A stretch of DNA of 7,430 bases from the NCBI GenBank assembly GCA_014534295.1, contig JACVRU010000093.1, forward strand, positions 1-7,430. Direction: 5' to 3'. This stretch comes from Thermoleophilia bacterium. GTDB lineage: Bacteria; Actinomycetota; Thermoleophilia; Gaiellales; Gaiellaceae. The notes under the pieces are model-generated. The model worked only from the letters and a program-made list of their open reading frames with translations, did no database searches and was not told the origin of the DNA. The translations under genes and the position numbers were made by a program. Position 1 is the stretch's first letter, and each line of letters opens with the position of its first letter. Positions 1 to 6,142 of the stretch are shown one piece after another.

Positions 1-2
1 AT

Positions 3-275
3 CTCGAGGAGGCCGTCGACAGCCCGCAGCGCCTGACCGACGACCCGGTGCTCGCCCGCCGCCTGCTCGAGCTCGTGCCGAGCGTCCCCACGCCGGTCTG
101 GGGGCGCGACGAGCTCGGCGCGGGCGAGATGTGGAACTCGAACTCGTTCATCTCCTGGCTGCTCGTCCGCAGCGGCGTTCCCGCAGACGGGGTGCAGCCG
201 CCTCCGGGCGGCCGCGCCCCGGGGTGGTGGGCCGGCCTCGTCGTCGCGAGACGTGTTTCGGCCGTCAGCCCTTGA
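3..275 (+). CDS. C-terminal fragment of an unidentified protein (5' end outside the window)
   Basis: The frame is open from the left edge of the window to a TGA at 273-275, giving about 90 residues with no obvious start of its own, so it is the tail of a longer gene. I do not recognise the family with confidence. The segment begins with an acidic, helix-like stretch and then holds a strikingly non-random patch, GEMWNSNSFISWLL, followed by a Pro/Gly-rich segment with GGRAPGWWAGLVVARR. The W-N-S-N-S run and the GGRAPGW motif look like conserved, possibly active-site or structural, elements rather than chance translation. The last residues (RRVSAVSP) look like an unstructured end. The stop lies 11 bp inside the end of the convergent stress-protein gene. 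Frame and reality of the gene are fairly sure; function is unknown. Confidence 0.6.
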   Translation, partial: LEEAVDSPQRLTDDPVLARRLLELVPSVPTPVWGRDELGAGEMWNSNSFISWLLVRSGVPADGVQPPPGGRAPGWWAGLVVARRVSAVSP

Positions 276-810
276 CGACGAGCACCGGACACCGGGCCTC
301 GTGGGCGACCCGCTCGCTGACGCTGCCGAGCGAGCGGACGCCCGTGAGGCCCCGGTGGCCGACAACGACCAGGTCGGCGGCCTCGGACTCCTCGGCGAGC
401 ACGGTGACCGGGTCCGTGTGCGCAGCCGTGATCAGGTAGAGCCGGGCTCCGAGGTGCTTCGCGAGCTCGCGCGCGATCGCGACGGCCTGCTCGGACTCGG
501 GCGTGCCGTCCGCGCCGGCCACGATCGTGCGTGGCCAGCTCGCCGCGTCCGACGCGGCGCGGGCGACGAGCACCGAGCAGGGCGCCTCGTGGAGCACCGT
601 GGTCGCCGGCGCCCCGCGCGCGATGCCGACGGGACGGCTGTACCCGCGGCAGGTGACGATGGCGAGCGTCGCGCCGATCCGCTCGATCTCCGCGAGCAGC
701 CGGTCGGCGAGTGCGTACTCGTCCTCCTCGACCACCTCGGGCGCGCCGAGTCGCGCGGCCAGGACGGCACCCTCGGCGTCGGAGACGATCCGCTCGAGGA
801 GCGCTACCAC
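265..810 (-). CDS. Universal stress protein (UspA-like), one and a half Usp domains
   Basis: A protein of 181 residues starting at GTG 810-808. This start is chosen because GAGGA sits 7 nt upstream and the GTG overlaps the stop of the upstream synthetase gene by 7 bp; upstream of it the frame is only R/P/A-rich shadow. Residues 92-181 form a shortened Usp domain: WPRTIVAGADGTPESEQAV at the start, then ADLVVVGHRGLTGVRSLGSVSERV and the usual CPVLVVK end. The nucleotide loop reads G151-xx-G154-7x-G162-S163, two residues shorter than the classic G-2x-G-9x-G-S. Residues 1-85 resemble only the second half of another Usp domain, ending APCSVLVAR, with a degenerate loop (T53-xx-G56-9x-G66-A67). Usp proteins of this type are cytoplasmic nucleotide-binding proteins linked to starvation, hypoxia or redox stress. 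Last gene of the adh-synthetase-usp operon. Family assignment is strong; the exact ligand and role are not visible. Confidence 0.85.
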   Translation of the reverse strand: MVALLERIVSDAEGAVLAARLGAPEVVEEDEYALADRLLAEIERIGATLAIVTCRGYSRPVGIARGAPATTVLHEAPCSVLVARAASDAASWPRTIVAGADGTPESEQAVAIARELAKHLGARLYLITAAHTDPVTVLAEESEAADLVVVGHRGLTGVRSLGSVSERVAHEARCPVLVVKG

Positions 811-3422
811 GACTTCGTCCTCGGCCGCGCCTCCGGGCGCCGGACGCGCACGCGCGCGTCGACCGCGACACAGCCCTCGGGCAGAGCGAGCACCGGGTTG
901 AGGTCGAGCTCGGCGACGGCGGGGAGGTCCTCGCCGAGGCGCGCGAGCCGGTGGAGCAGGTCGGCGAGCGGGGCCCGGTCGGCCGGCGGGGCGCCGCGGA
1001 AGCCCGCGACGAGGAGGCCGGCCTTGCCGGCCGAGAGGAGCTCGTCGGCGTCCACGTCGGTGAGGGGCGCGATCCGGAAGGAGGCCTCGCCGATCAGCTC
1101 CGCGAGAACGCCGCCCGGCCCGAAGGCGACGAGCGGGCCGAAGGTCGGATCCTGGACGAGCCCGGCGAGCAGCTCCGTGCCGCCGCCGACCATCCGCTGG
1201 ACGAGCACCGGCCCGCCCATGCGCCCGGCCGCGGCCCGGACCGCCTCGTCGCCGGCAAGATCGAGCGCGACGCCGCCGGTCTCCGTCTTGTGCGCGCCCG
1301 CGGCGGCCGTCTTCACGACGACCGGGAATCCGAGCTCGTGCGCGGCGGCGACGGCGTCGTCGGGGCCGTTGGCCAGCCGCTCCGGCACCAGGGGGATGCC
1401 GTAGGCCTCGAGCAGCGCGCGCGTGCGCGCCGGGTCGAGCCAGCCCTCGTCGGCGCCATCGACGATCCCCGCGGCGGCCTCCCGGTCGACGCCGTCGAGC
1501 TCGGGCACCGAGCCGAGCGGTCGGCGCAGCCAGTCGGCGCGCTCCGCCGCCCGCCCGAGCGCCCGCGCGGCCGCCTCCGGGGACGTGAACGCGGCGACGG
1601 CGCCCCGGAGTTTCCCGGGTACGCCCACGGCGCTCAGTACGACCGCCAGCACCGGCTTCTCGGCTCCTGCCGCGGCGGCCGCGATCTCGCGAGCTACGGC
1701 GTCCGCGGTCGCCTGCGCGGCCGGGACGAAGAGCGCGATCACGGCGTCGACGCCGGGGTCCTCGAGGAGCACCGGCAGCACCCGCGCGTAGGTCTCCGGC
1801 GTGGCCGAGCCGAGCATGTCGACCGGGTTCGCGACGCTCGCCTCGGCGGGCAGGAGCTCGCGCAGCCGCGCCGTCTCGACCGGCGGCAGCATCAGCCCCG
1901 CCGCCTCGCACGCGTCGGCGGCGAGGATCCCGAGCCCGCCCGCGTTCGTCAGCACGGCGACGCGGCGGCCCCGGGGAGTCGGCTGGCTCGAGAGGAGCCC
2001 GGCCACGTCCACGAGCTCGTCGAGCGTCCGGGCGCGGATCACGCCCGCCTGCCGGAAGAGCGCATCGACGGCGGCCTCGGAGCCGGCCAGGGCCGCGGTG
2101 TGCGAGCTCGCAGCCCGGGCGCCCGTGGCCGTCGTCCCGCTCTTCAGCGCCAGCACCGGCTTGCGGCGCGCGACCCGCTGCGCGAGCCTGGCGAAGCGCC
2201 GCGGATTCCCGAACGACTCCACGTACATGAGCACGAGGCCGGTCGGCTCGTCGTCCTCCCACCACTCGAGCAGGTCGTTCGTCGAGACGTCCGCCTTGTT
2301 GCCGATCGAGACGAACGAGGAGAGGCCCAGGCCGCGCTGATCGGCCGCCTCGAGCAGCGCCAGGCCGAGCGCCCCGCTCTGCGACGAGAAGCCGATGTTC
2401 CCGGGCGGGATCCCGCGTCCGGCGAAGGTCGCGTTCAGGGCAACCGAGGCGGAGGAGACTCCGAGGCAGTTGGGCCCGATCAGCCGCCCGCCGTGCGACC
2501 GGACGAGCTCGAGCAGCTGCCGTTCCCGCTCCGCGCCGTCGCTGCCGACCTCGGCGAAGCCCGCGGAGACGACGACGAGCGCGCGGACGCCGGAGCGCAG
2601 AGCGTCCTCGGCCGCGGGGAGGACGGCAACCGCCGGCAACGCGAGCACTGCCAGGTCGACCGGGTCGGGGATCTCCGCGACCGAGCGGTAGCCCCGGACG
2701 CCTGCGACAGGCGTCCCGTCCCGGTTGACCGGGTAGGCGGCGCCCGCGAAGTCCCCTTCGACGACGTTGCGGAAGATGCGGCCCCCGATCGTCTCTCGGC
2801 GCCTGGAGGCGCCGACGACGGCGACGCTGCGCGGCTCGAAGAACGGGCGCAGCGAGGCGGTGACCGCGACGTGGTCGCGCTCGTCGACGGCCGCGCGGTA
2901 GGCCTCCGTCGGCGCGAGGGGGAACTCGACCTCGATCGCGCCCTGGTCCAGGTGCCGCGAGATGGAGAAGCCCACGTGCTCGAAGACGTGGATCATGCGG
3001 GCGTTCTCGGGGAGCACGACGGCCAGGAAGCGCTCGATGCCGACCTCCTCGGCGCGGGCCGCAAGCTGCTCGAGGAGGCGCGTGCCGATCCCGCGGCCCT
3101 GGTGCTCGTCGGCCACGGCGAAGGCGGACTCGGCGGCGCCCGGGTCGCGGAGCCGCACGTAGCTCGCGCAGGCGACGATCTCGCCCTCGAGCTCGCCGAC
3201 GAGCGCGCCGCGCGACTCCCAGTCCGGGCCGAGCATCGGCTCGACCAGGCGCGGCGTGACCGCAACGCCGCCATGGAAGCGCAGGCGCCGGGACTCGTCC
3301 GAGAGCCCCTCGAAGAACGCGGTCAACGACTCGACGTCGCCGGCCGCCGGCGGGCGCAGCCGGAGCGTCGTCCCGTCGCGCAGGATGACGTCGACTGCGC
3401 CCGCGGCCACCATCTCGATCAC
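804..3422 (-). CDS. GNAT acetyltransferase / NDP-forming acyl-CoA synthetase fusion (PatA-type protein lysine acetyltransferase)
   Basis: 872 residues from GTG 3422-3420, which overlaps the upstream stop as GTGA; AAGGAGG lies 13 nt upstream. ATG 3413 is an alternative start three codons in. Domains: GNAT at about 10-170, with acetyl-CoA loop DEHQGRGIG (105-113) and a possible catalytic E98; CoA-binding Rossmann domain from about 195 (AVVGASRRR); ligase domain with GPNCLG (316-321), SQSG (347-350), GNKAD (374-378) and SSHTAALAG holding H441; ATP-grasp domain from about 662, with AHKTETGGV holding H711 and ELDLNPV (838-844). Known family: fusions of this kind acetylate or acylate lysines, for example to switch off acyl-CoA synthetases; the GNAT-first order is the one described in streptomycetes. 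Many such proteins have lost the phosphohistidine, but here both histidines of the ADP-forming acetyl-CoA synthetases are present, so acyl-CoA synthesis with ATP or another NTP is possible. It lies between an alcohol dehydrogenase and a stress protein. Family call is strong; the substrate is unknown. Confidence 0.9.
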   Translation of the reverse strand: MIEMVAAGAVDVILRDGTTLRLRPPAAGDVESLTAFFEGLSDESRRLRFHGGVAVTPRLVEPMLGPDWESRGALVGELEGEIVACASYVRLRDPGAAESAFAVADEHQGRGIGTRLLEQLAARAEEVGIERFLAVVLPENARMIHVFEHVGFSISRHLDQGAIEVEFPLAPTEAYRAAVDERDHVAVTASLRPFFEPRSVAVVGASRRRETIGGRIFRNVVEGDFAGAAYPVNRDGTPVAGVRGYRSVAEIPDPVDLAVLALPAVAVLPAAEDALRSGVRALVVVSAGFAEVGSDGAERERQLLELVRSHGGRLIGPNCLGVSSASVALNATFAGRGIPPGNIGFSSQSGALGLALLEAADQRGLGLSSFVSIGNKADVSTNDLLEWWEDDEPTGLVLMYVESFGNPRRFARLAQRVARRKPVLALKSGTTATGARAASSHTAALAGSEAAVDALFRQAGVIRARTLDELVDVAGLLSSQPTPRGRRVAVLTNAGGLGILAADACEAAGLMLPPVETARLRELLPAEASVANPVDMLGSATPETYARVLPVLLEDPGVDAVIALFVPAAQATADAVAREIAAAAAGAEKPVLAVVLSAVGVPGKLRGAVAAFTSPEAAARALGRAAERADWLRRPLGSVPELDGVDREAAAGIVDGADEGWLDPARTRALLEAYGIPLVPERLANGPDDAVAAAHELGFPVVVKTAAAGAHKTETGGVALDLAGDEAVRAAAGRMGGPVLVQRMVGGGTELLAGLVQDPTFGPLVAFGPGGVLAELIGEASFRIAPLTDVDADELLSAGKAGLLVAGFRGAPPADRAPLADLLHRLARLGEDLPAVAELDLNPVLALPEGCVAVDARVRVRRPEARPRTKSW

Positions 3423-4510
3423 GAGACTGCCACGGCCTCCTTCGCGGCTGCCGCAGGCAGGTGCACCGGATGCCCGGTGAGCACGACCTTGAGGGCGTGC
3501 GTGGTGCCCGCGTCGGCGAACACGTCGTACGCCTCCATCGCCTCGCCGAGCTCGAAGCGGTGCGTTGCGAACGGCGTCGGGTCGAGCCGCCCGCCCGCGA
3601 TGAGCTTCATCAGCTCGGGCGTCGTGAACGTGTCCACGAGGCCCGTGGTGATCGTCACGTCCTTGATCCACAGCTTCTCCAGGTGGAGCGTCGCCGGATG
3701 GCCGTGGACGCCGACGTTCGCGACCCGACCGCCCGGCCGGATCAGCTCCGTGCAGAGCTCGAACGTCTCCGGCACGCCGACGGCCTCGATGGCCACGTCG
3801 GCGCCGAGCCCGTCGGTCAGCTCCATGATCCTCGCGAACGCGTTCTCGCTCCCGTTCTCGATCACGACGTCGGCACCGAAGTCCAGCGCCTTCGCCAGCC
3901 GGGCGGGGGAGAGGTCGATCGCGACGATCATCGCGGGCGTGAACAGCTTCGCGGTCAGGATCGCGGCCAGCCCGATCGGGCCGGCGCCGACGATCGCGAC
4001 GACGTCGCCGGGCTTGACGCGGCCCGCCAGCACGCCGACCTCGTACGAGGTCGGGAGGATGTCGGCCAGGAACAACACCTGGTCGTCCGTGAGCTCGTCC
4101 GGGACGTGGTGGACGGACGTGTCGGCGAACGGGATCCGGGCGTACTCGGCCTGCAGCCCGTCGATCGTGTGGCCGAGGATCCAGCCCCCGCCCCCGGTGC
4201 AGAGGCCGTAGTGGCCCTCCTTGCAGAAGCGGCAGCGGCCGCAGGCGGTGATGCAGGAGACGAGCACGCGGTCGCCCTCGGCGAGGGTCGTGACCGCGGA
4301 GCCCGTCTCGACCACCGTCCCGACGGCCTCGTGGCCGAGGATCGTGGCCGGCCGCACCTCGGGCACGTCGCCCTTGAGGATGTGCAGGTCGGTGCCGCAG
4401 ATGGTGGAGGTGTCGATGCGGACGACCGCATCGGTGGGGGCGGCGAGCTGCGGATCCGGGACGGCGTCCAGGCTCCGCTCGCCGGGCCCGTGGTAGACGA
4501 GCGCTCTCAT
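3419..4510 (-). CDS. Zinc-dependent alcohol dehydrogenase, secondary-alcohol-dehydrogenase-like (MDR family)
   Basis: 363 residues. The start is ATG 4510-4508, with AAAGGAG ending 6 nt upstream; a longer in-frame reading to 4549 lacks such support. Medium-chain dehydrogenase fold: N-terminal catalytic domain, then a Rossmann domain from about 155 with GAGPIG (175-180). Visible catalytic-zinc ligands are C38 (TICGTDLH), H60-E61 (GHE) and D150 (LADILPT), the Cys/His/Asp set of the clostridial and Thermoanaerobacter secondary alcohol dehydrogenases. The structural-zinc cysteines C90, C93, C96 and C104 are also kept. D199 at the end of the second Rossmann strand (VAIDLSPARL) suggests NAD(H) rather than NADP(H). 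It probably interconverts alcohols with aldehydes or ketones in the cytoplasm; the substrate cannot be read from sequence. A roughly 18-residue Ala-rich C-terminal tail (from about 346) looks extra. It is the first gene of the coupled operon; its stop overlaps the synthetase start by 4 bp. Confidence 0.92.
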   Translation of the reverse strand: MRALVYHGPGERSLDAVPDPQLAAPTDAVVRIDTSTICGTDLHILKGDVPEVRPATILGHEAVGTVVETGSAVTTLAEGDRVLVSCITACGRCRFCKEGHYGLCTGGGGWILGHTIDGLQAEYARIPFADTSVHHVPDELTDDQVLFLADILPTSYEVGVLAGRVKPGDVVAIVGAGPIGLAAILTAKLFTPAMIVAIDLSPARLAKALDFGADVVIENGSENAFARIMELTDGLGADVAIEAVGVPETFELCTELIRPGGRVANVGVHGHPATLHLEKLWIKDVTITTGLVDTFTTPELMKLIAGGRLDPTPFATHRFELGEAMEAYDVFADAGTTHALKVVLTGHPVHLPAAAAKEAVAVS

Positions 4511-4551
4511 CGCTGGCTCCTTTCGTCGCTCCCCCGGAGGCTCGCGCACGC

Positions 4552-4580
4552 CGGGGCGCCCGCCATCGGCGAGCGCCCCG
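4552..4580. terminator. GC-rich hairpin between the nirK-like gene and adh
   Basis: Perfect 8-bp arms, CGGGGCGC at 4552-4559 and GCGCCCCG at 4573-4580. The loop itself can form an inner 4-bp stem (CGCC 4561-4564 with GGCG 4568-4571) around a 3-nt loop, so most of the 29 bases can pair. It lies 24 bp beyond the nirK-like stop codon and 41 bp ahead of the adh start. No T-tract follows on either strand, so it may act as a weak or factor-assisted terminator, or as an RNA end-stabiliser uncoupling nirK-like from adh expression. The inverted repeat is certain; the role is inferred. Confidence 0.45.
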
Positions 4581-4588
4581 AGGTGGTT

Positions 4589-4601
4589 GCGGGAATCCCG
4601 C
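4589..4601. terminator. Short hairpin directly after the nirK-like stop codon
   Basis: GCGGG (4589-4593) and CCCGC (4597-4601) flank a 3-nt centre. The structure starts 2 bp beyond the TAG stop of the nirK-like gene. Together with the larger hairpin at 4552-4580 it makes a tandem stem-loop region at the end of that transcript. A stem of 5-6 bp is short enough to arise by chance in DNA this GC-rich. Confidence 0.25.
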
Positions 4602-4603
4602 AG

Positions 4604-5692
4604 CTAGTGGCTCGCGGAGCCCTTGGGGTTGCCGACCTTCAGCAGGCCGACCATGCCGAGGTCGACGCTGGCGAAGGAGTGGCTGACGAAGGGGTAGATC
4701 CCCTCGTCCGGGATCCGCATGTCGAAGACGGCGCCACCGCCCGCGGGGACGGGGAAGGTCTGGACGCCGTGCAGGGCGCGCGCGGGGTCCATGTCCTGGA
4801 ACGGATAGACGGTGTCGAAGATCGTCCCGACCACGTGGAAGTCGACGTCGAGGCTGGGCCCGGCGGCGACGACGTAGAAGCGGACGAGGTCGTTCGGCTC
4901 CGCGGTCAGCGGGTGCGTCGCGTACTGGCCCGCGTAGCCGTTGAAGACGACCCAGTCGGGCATCTGCGCGTGGGCCTTGCCGACGTCGTAGGCCGCGGGC
5001 TGCTCGAGCCCGTCGCCGTTGAGGTAGAACTCGCCGCCGACGAGGACGTACTCCTTGTCCGCCTTCGGCAGCGGCTTCGCGGGCGAGACGACGATCGCGC
5101 CGTACATCCCGTTGGCGATGTGCGCGAGTACCGGCTTGGTGCCGCAGTGGTACATGTAGACGCCCGGGTCCTTGGCCACGAACTCGTACGTCAGCGACTC
5201 GCCTGGGGCGACGTCGCGGAAGGCGACATCGGGGGCGATCCGCGCGGCGTGGAAGTCGATCGAGTGCGGGATCGCGCCGCCGTTCACGAGCGTCATCCGG
5301 ACCGTCTGGCCCTCGCGGACGTGGACGGTGGGGCCGGGGACGCCGCCCTCGAAGCCCCAGGCCGTGTACTCGACGCCGGGGGCGAGCTCGACGGTGATGT
5401 CCTTCAGCACCATCTTCACGTCGACGACGTCGCCGGCGGGGATGGGCGGCAGCTCGGCCGGGAACGGCTTGTGCGCCGCCGCGAGCTCGTCGGCGTTCGC
5501 CGGCTTCGCGCCGGCATAGCTCGTGAGCGAGCCCGAGCCGGGGTTGTCGTGGCTCTCGGCGGGCGCCGGGGTCGCGACGGCCGCCGGAGCCTTCTCTCCA
5601 CGGGCCTTGGCGACCGCGTCGAGAGAGAAGATCACTGCGGTGAAGGCCGCGATCATGGCGGCCACGGCGAGAACTACGACTGTTTTGATCAT
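4604..5692 (-). CDS. Membrane-anchored two-domain multicopper oxidase, copper nitrite reductase (NirK)-like
   Basis: 362 residues from ATG 5692-5690; no clear ribosome-binding site precedes it. Residues 4-23 are an uncleaved signal anchor or signal peptide with no lipobox cysteine, followed by an Ala/Pro-rich linker to about 88, so the copper domains should lie outside the membrane. Cupredoxin domain 1 is about 90-205 and domain 2 about 213-353. Type 1 copper ligands: H143, C183, H191, M196. Type 2 ligands: H148, H182 and H338 (YPFVSHSF). The aspartate that works with the type 2 site is D146 (HSIDFHAA). All match the NirK pattern. However, the domain 2 position that holds the second catalytic histidine in classic NirK (GGHGD) reads GTIFD here, putting I291 in its place. 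Known NirK reduces nitrite to nitric oxide; here the activity is uncertain and another small redox substrate is possible. No nitric oxide reductase or cytochrome gene is in view. Confidence 0.85.
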   Translation of the reverse strand: MIKTVVVLAVAAMIAAFTAVIFSLDAVAKARGEKAPAAVATPAPAESHDNPGSGSLTSYAGAKPANADELAAAHKPFPAELPPIPAGDVVDVKMVLKDITVELAPGVEYTAWGFEGGVPGPTVHVREGQTVRMTLVNGGAIPHSIDFHAARIAPDVAFRDVAPGESLTYEFVAKDPGVYMYHCGTKPVLAHIANGMYGAIVVSPAKPLPKADKEYVLVGGEFYLNGDGLEQPAAYDVGKAHAQMPDWVVFNGYAGQYATHPLTAEPNDLVRFYVVAAGPSLDVDFHVVGTIFDTVYPFQDMDPARALHGVQTFPVPAGGGAVFDMRIPDEGIYPFVSHSFASVDLGMVGLLKVGNPKGSASH

Positions 5693-5695
5693 GCG

Positions 5696-5732
5696 CCGGA
5701 GGCTAGGGCCGCGCGCGCGGCTCAGCCTCCGG
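5696..5732. promoter_or_regulatory. Perfect 9-bp inverted repeat abutting the nirK-like start codon
   Basis: CCGGAGGCT (5696-5704) and AGCCTCCGG (5724-5732) are exact reverse complements. The 19-nt centre contains a second palindrome, GCCGCGCGCGCGGC (5708-5721). In the minus-strand mRNA the downstream arm ends 3 nt before the ATG at 5692, and the upstream arm carries the only GGAGG in the leader, about 33 nt before the ATG and sequestered if the stem forms. It could be an operator for a dimeric regulator, an RNA hairpin controlling translation, or a terminator for the upstream small gene. The repeat is seen; the role is inferred. Confidence 0.4.
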
Positions 5733-6081
5733 AGAAGGCCGGATTCCGTTGCGGTTTTCCCGTAGCCCTCAGCTTCGCGCGCGCGGCGCGGAGATCGACG
5801 TCCAGAACAGCCCCAGCAGCGCGATCACGAGCAGCTGGAGCCACTCGGCCCCACGAGCTCTGCCAGACCGCCAGCGCGAGCGCCCACGGCAGGATTGCGA
5901 TCCACATCAGGATCTCGAGCGCGAGCGGAAGCCCGGTCAGCCAGCGCCAGACGTCGGAGAGAGTCTCGGGGGAGACGATCAGGAGCGTGGAGAAGGCGCT
6001 CCACATCCCGACCATGAGGGCGAACCACGGGACGCCGCCGATGTCGGCGGCCTGCGGCTGCGGTGTCACTGCTTCGGTCAT
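5722..6081 (-). CDS. Small membrane protein of unknown function, apparently frameshifted near its C-terminus
   Basis: Read literally, the gene is 119 residues from ATG 6081-6079 (GGAG lies only 2 nt upstream). After a short polar N-terminus there are two clear membrane spans, roughly 18-37 (WFALMVGMWSAFSTLLIV) and 50-73 (LALEILMWIAILPWALALAV). After W77 (5853-5851) the frame turns into Arg/Ala-rich sequence typical of non-coding GC-rich DNA. Dropping one base from the GGGG run at 5852-5849 restores a frame that reads WLQLLVIALLGLFWTSIS, a convincing third span, then a short basic tail and a TGA at 5771-5769. The repaired product would be about 103 residues and end 76 bp before the nirK-like start. 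I do not recognise the family. It could be a sequencing error, a real disruption, or programmed slippage. It is the nearest upstream gene to nirK-like and may share its transcript. Confidence 0.6.
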   Translation of the reverse strand: MTEAVTPQPQAADIGGVPWFALMVGMWSAFSTLLIVSPETLSDVWRWLTGLPLALEILMWIAILPWALALAVWQSSWGRVAPAARDRAAGAVLDVDLRAARAKLRATGKPQRNPAFSGG

Positions 6082-6095
6082 GGCTCCAGGATCGC

Positions 6096-6126
6096 GGCGG
6101 CCCGGCCGTGCATCATCGGGGCCGCC
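6096..6126. promoter_or_regulatory. Inverted repeat in the divergent intergenic region
   Basis: GGCGGCCC (6096-6103) and GGGCCGCC (6119-6126) are exact reverse complements around a 15-nt centre that includes TGCATCATC. It sits in the 73-bp gap between the divergent starts of the small membrane gene (6081) and the LLM oxidoreductase (6155), where promoters for both directions are expected. It is a candidate operator for a dimeric repressor. Arms made only of G and C make chance occurrence plausible. Confidence 0.3.
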
Positions 6127-6142
6127 ACCGATTCCGGGTCAG

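Noticed and set aside
811..2265. N-terminal extension of the stress protein to about 666 residues
   Set aside because: The extra part lies wholly inside the synthetase gene in another frame and is Arg/Ala/Gly-rich. The GTG at 810 has a ribosome-binding site and a typical stop/start overlap.
3423..3671. Extension of the GNAT/synthetase protein upstream of 3422
   Set aside because: It would overlap the conserved C-terminal part of the dehydrogenase, and its translation is His/Arg/Gly-rich shadow. The GTGA overlap start is the natural one.
711..4211. A very long plus-strand open frame (over 1,100 codons) opposite the synthetase and dehydrogenase genes
   Set aside because: It is antisense to two genes with clear catalytic motifs. 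Its translation is Arg/Gly/Glu/Ala/Asp-rich with no recognisable domain, as expected from GC-rich codons read on the other strand.
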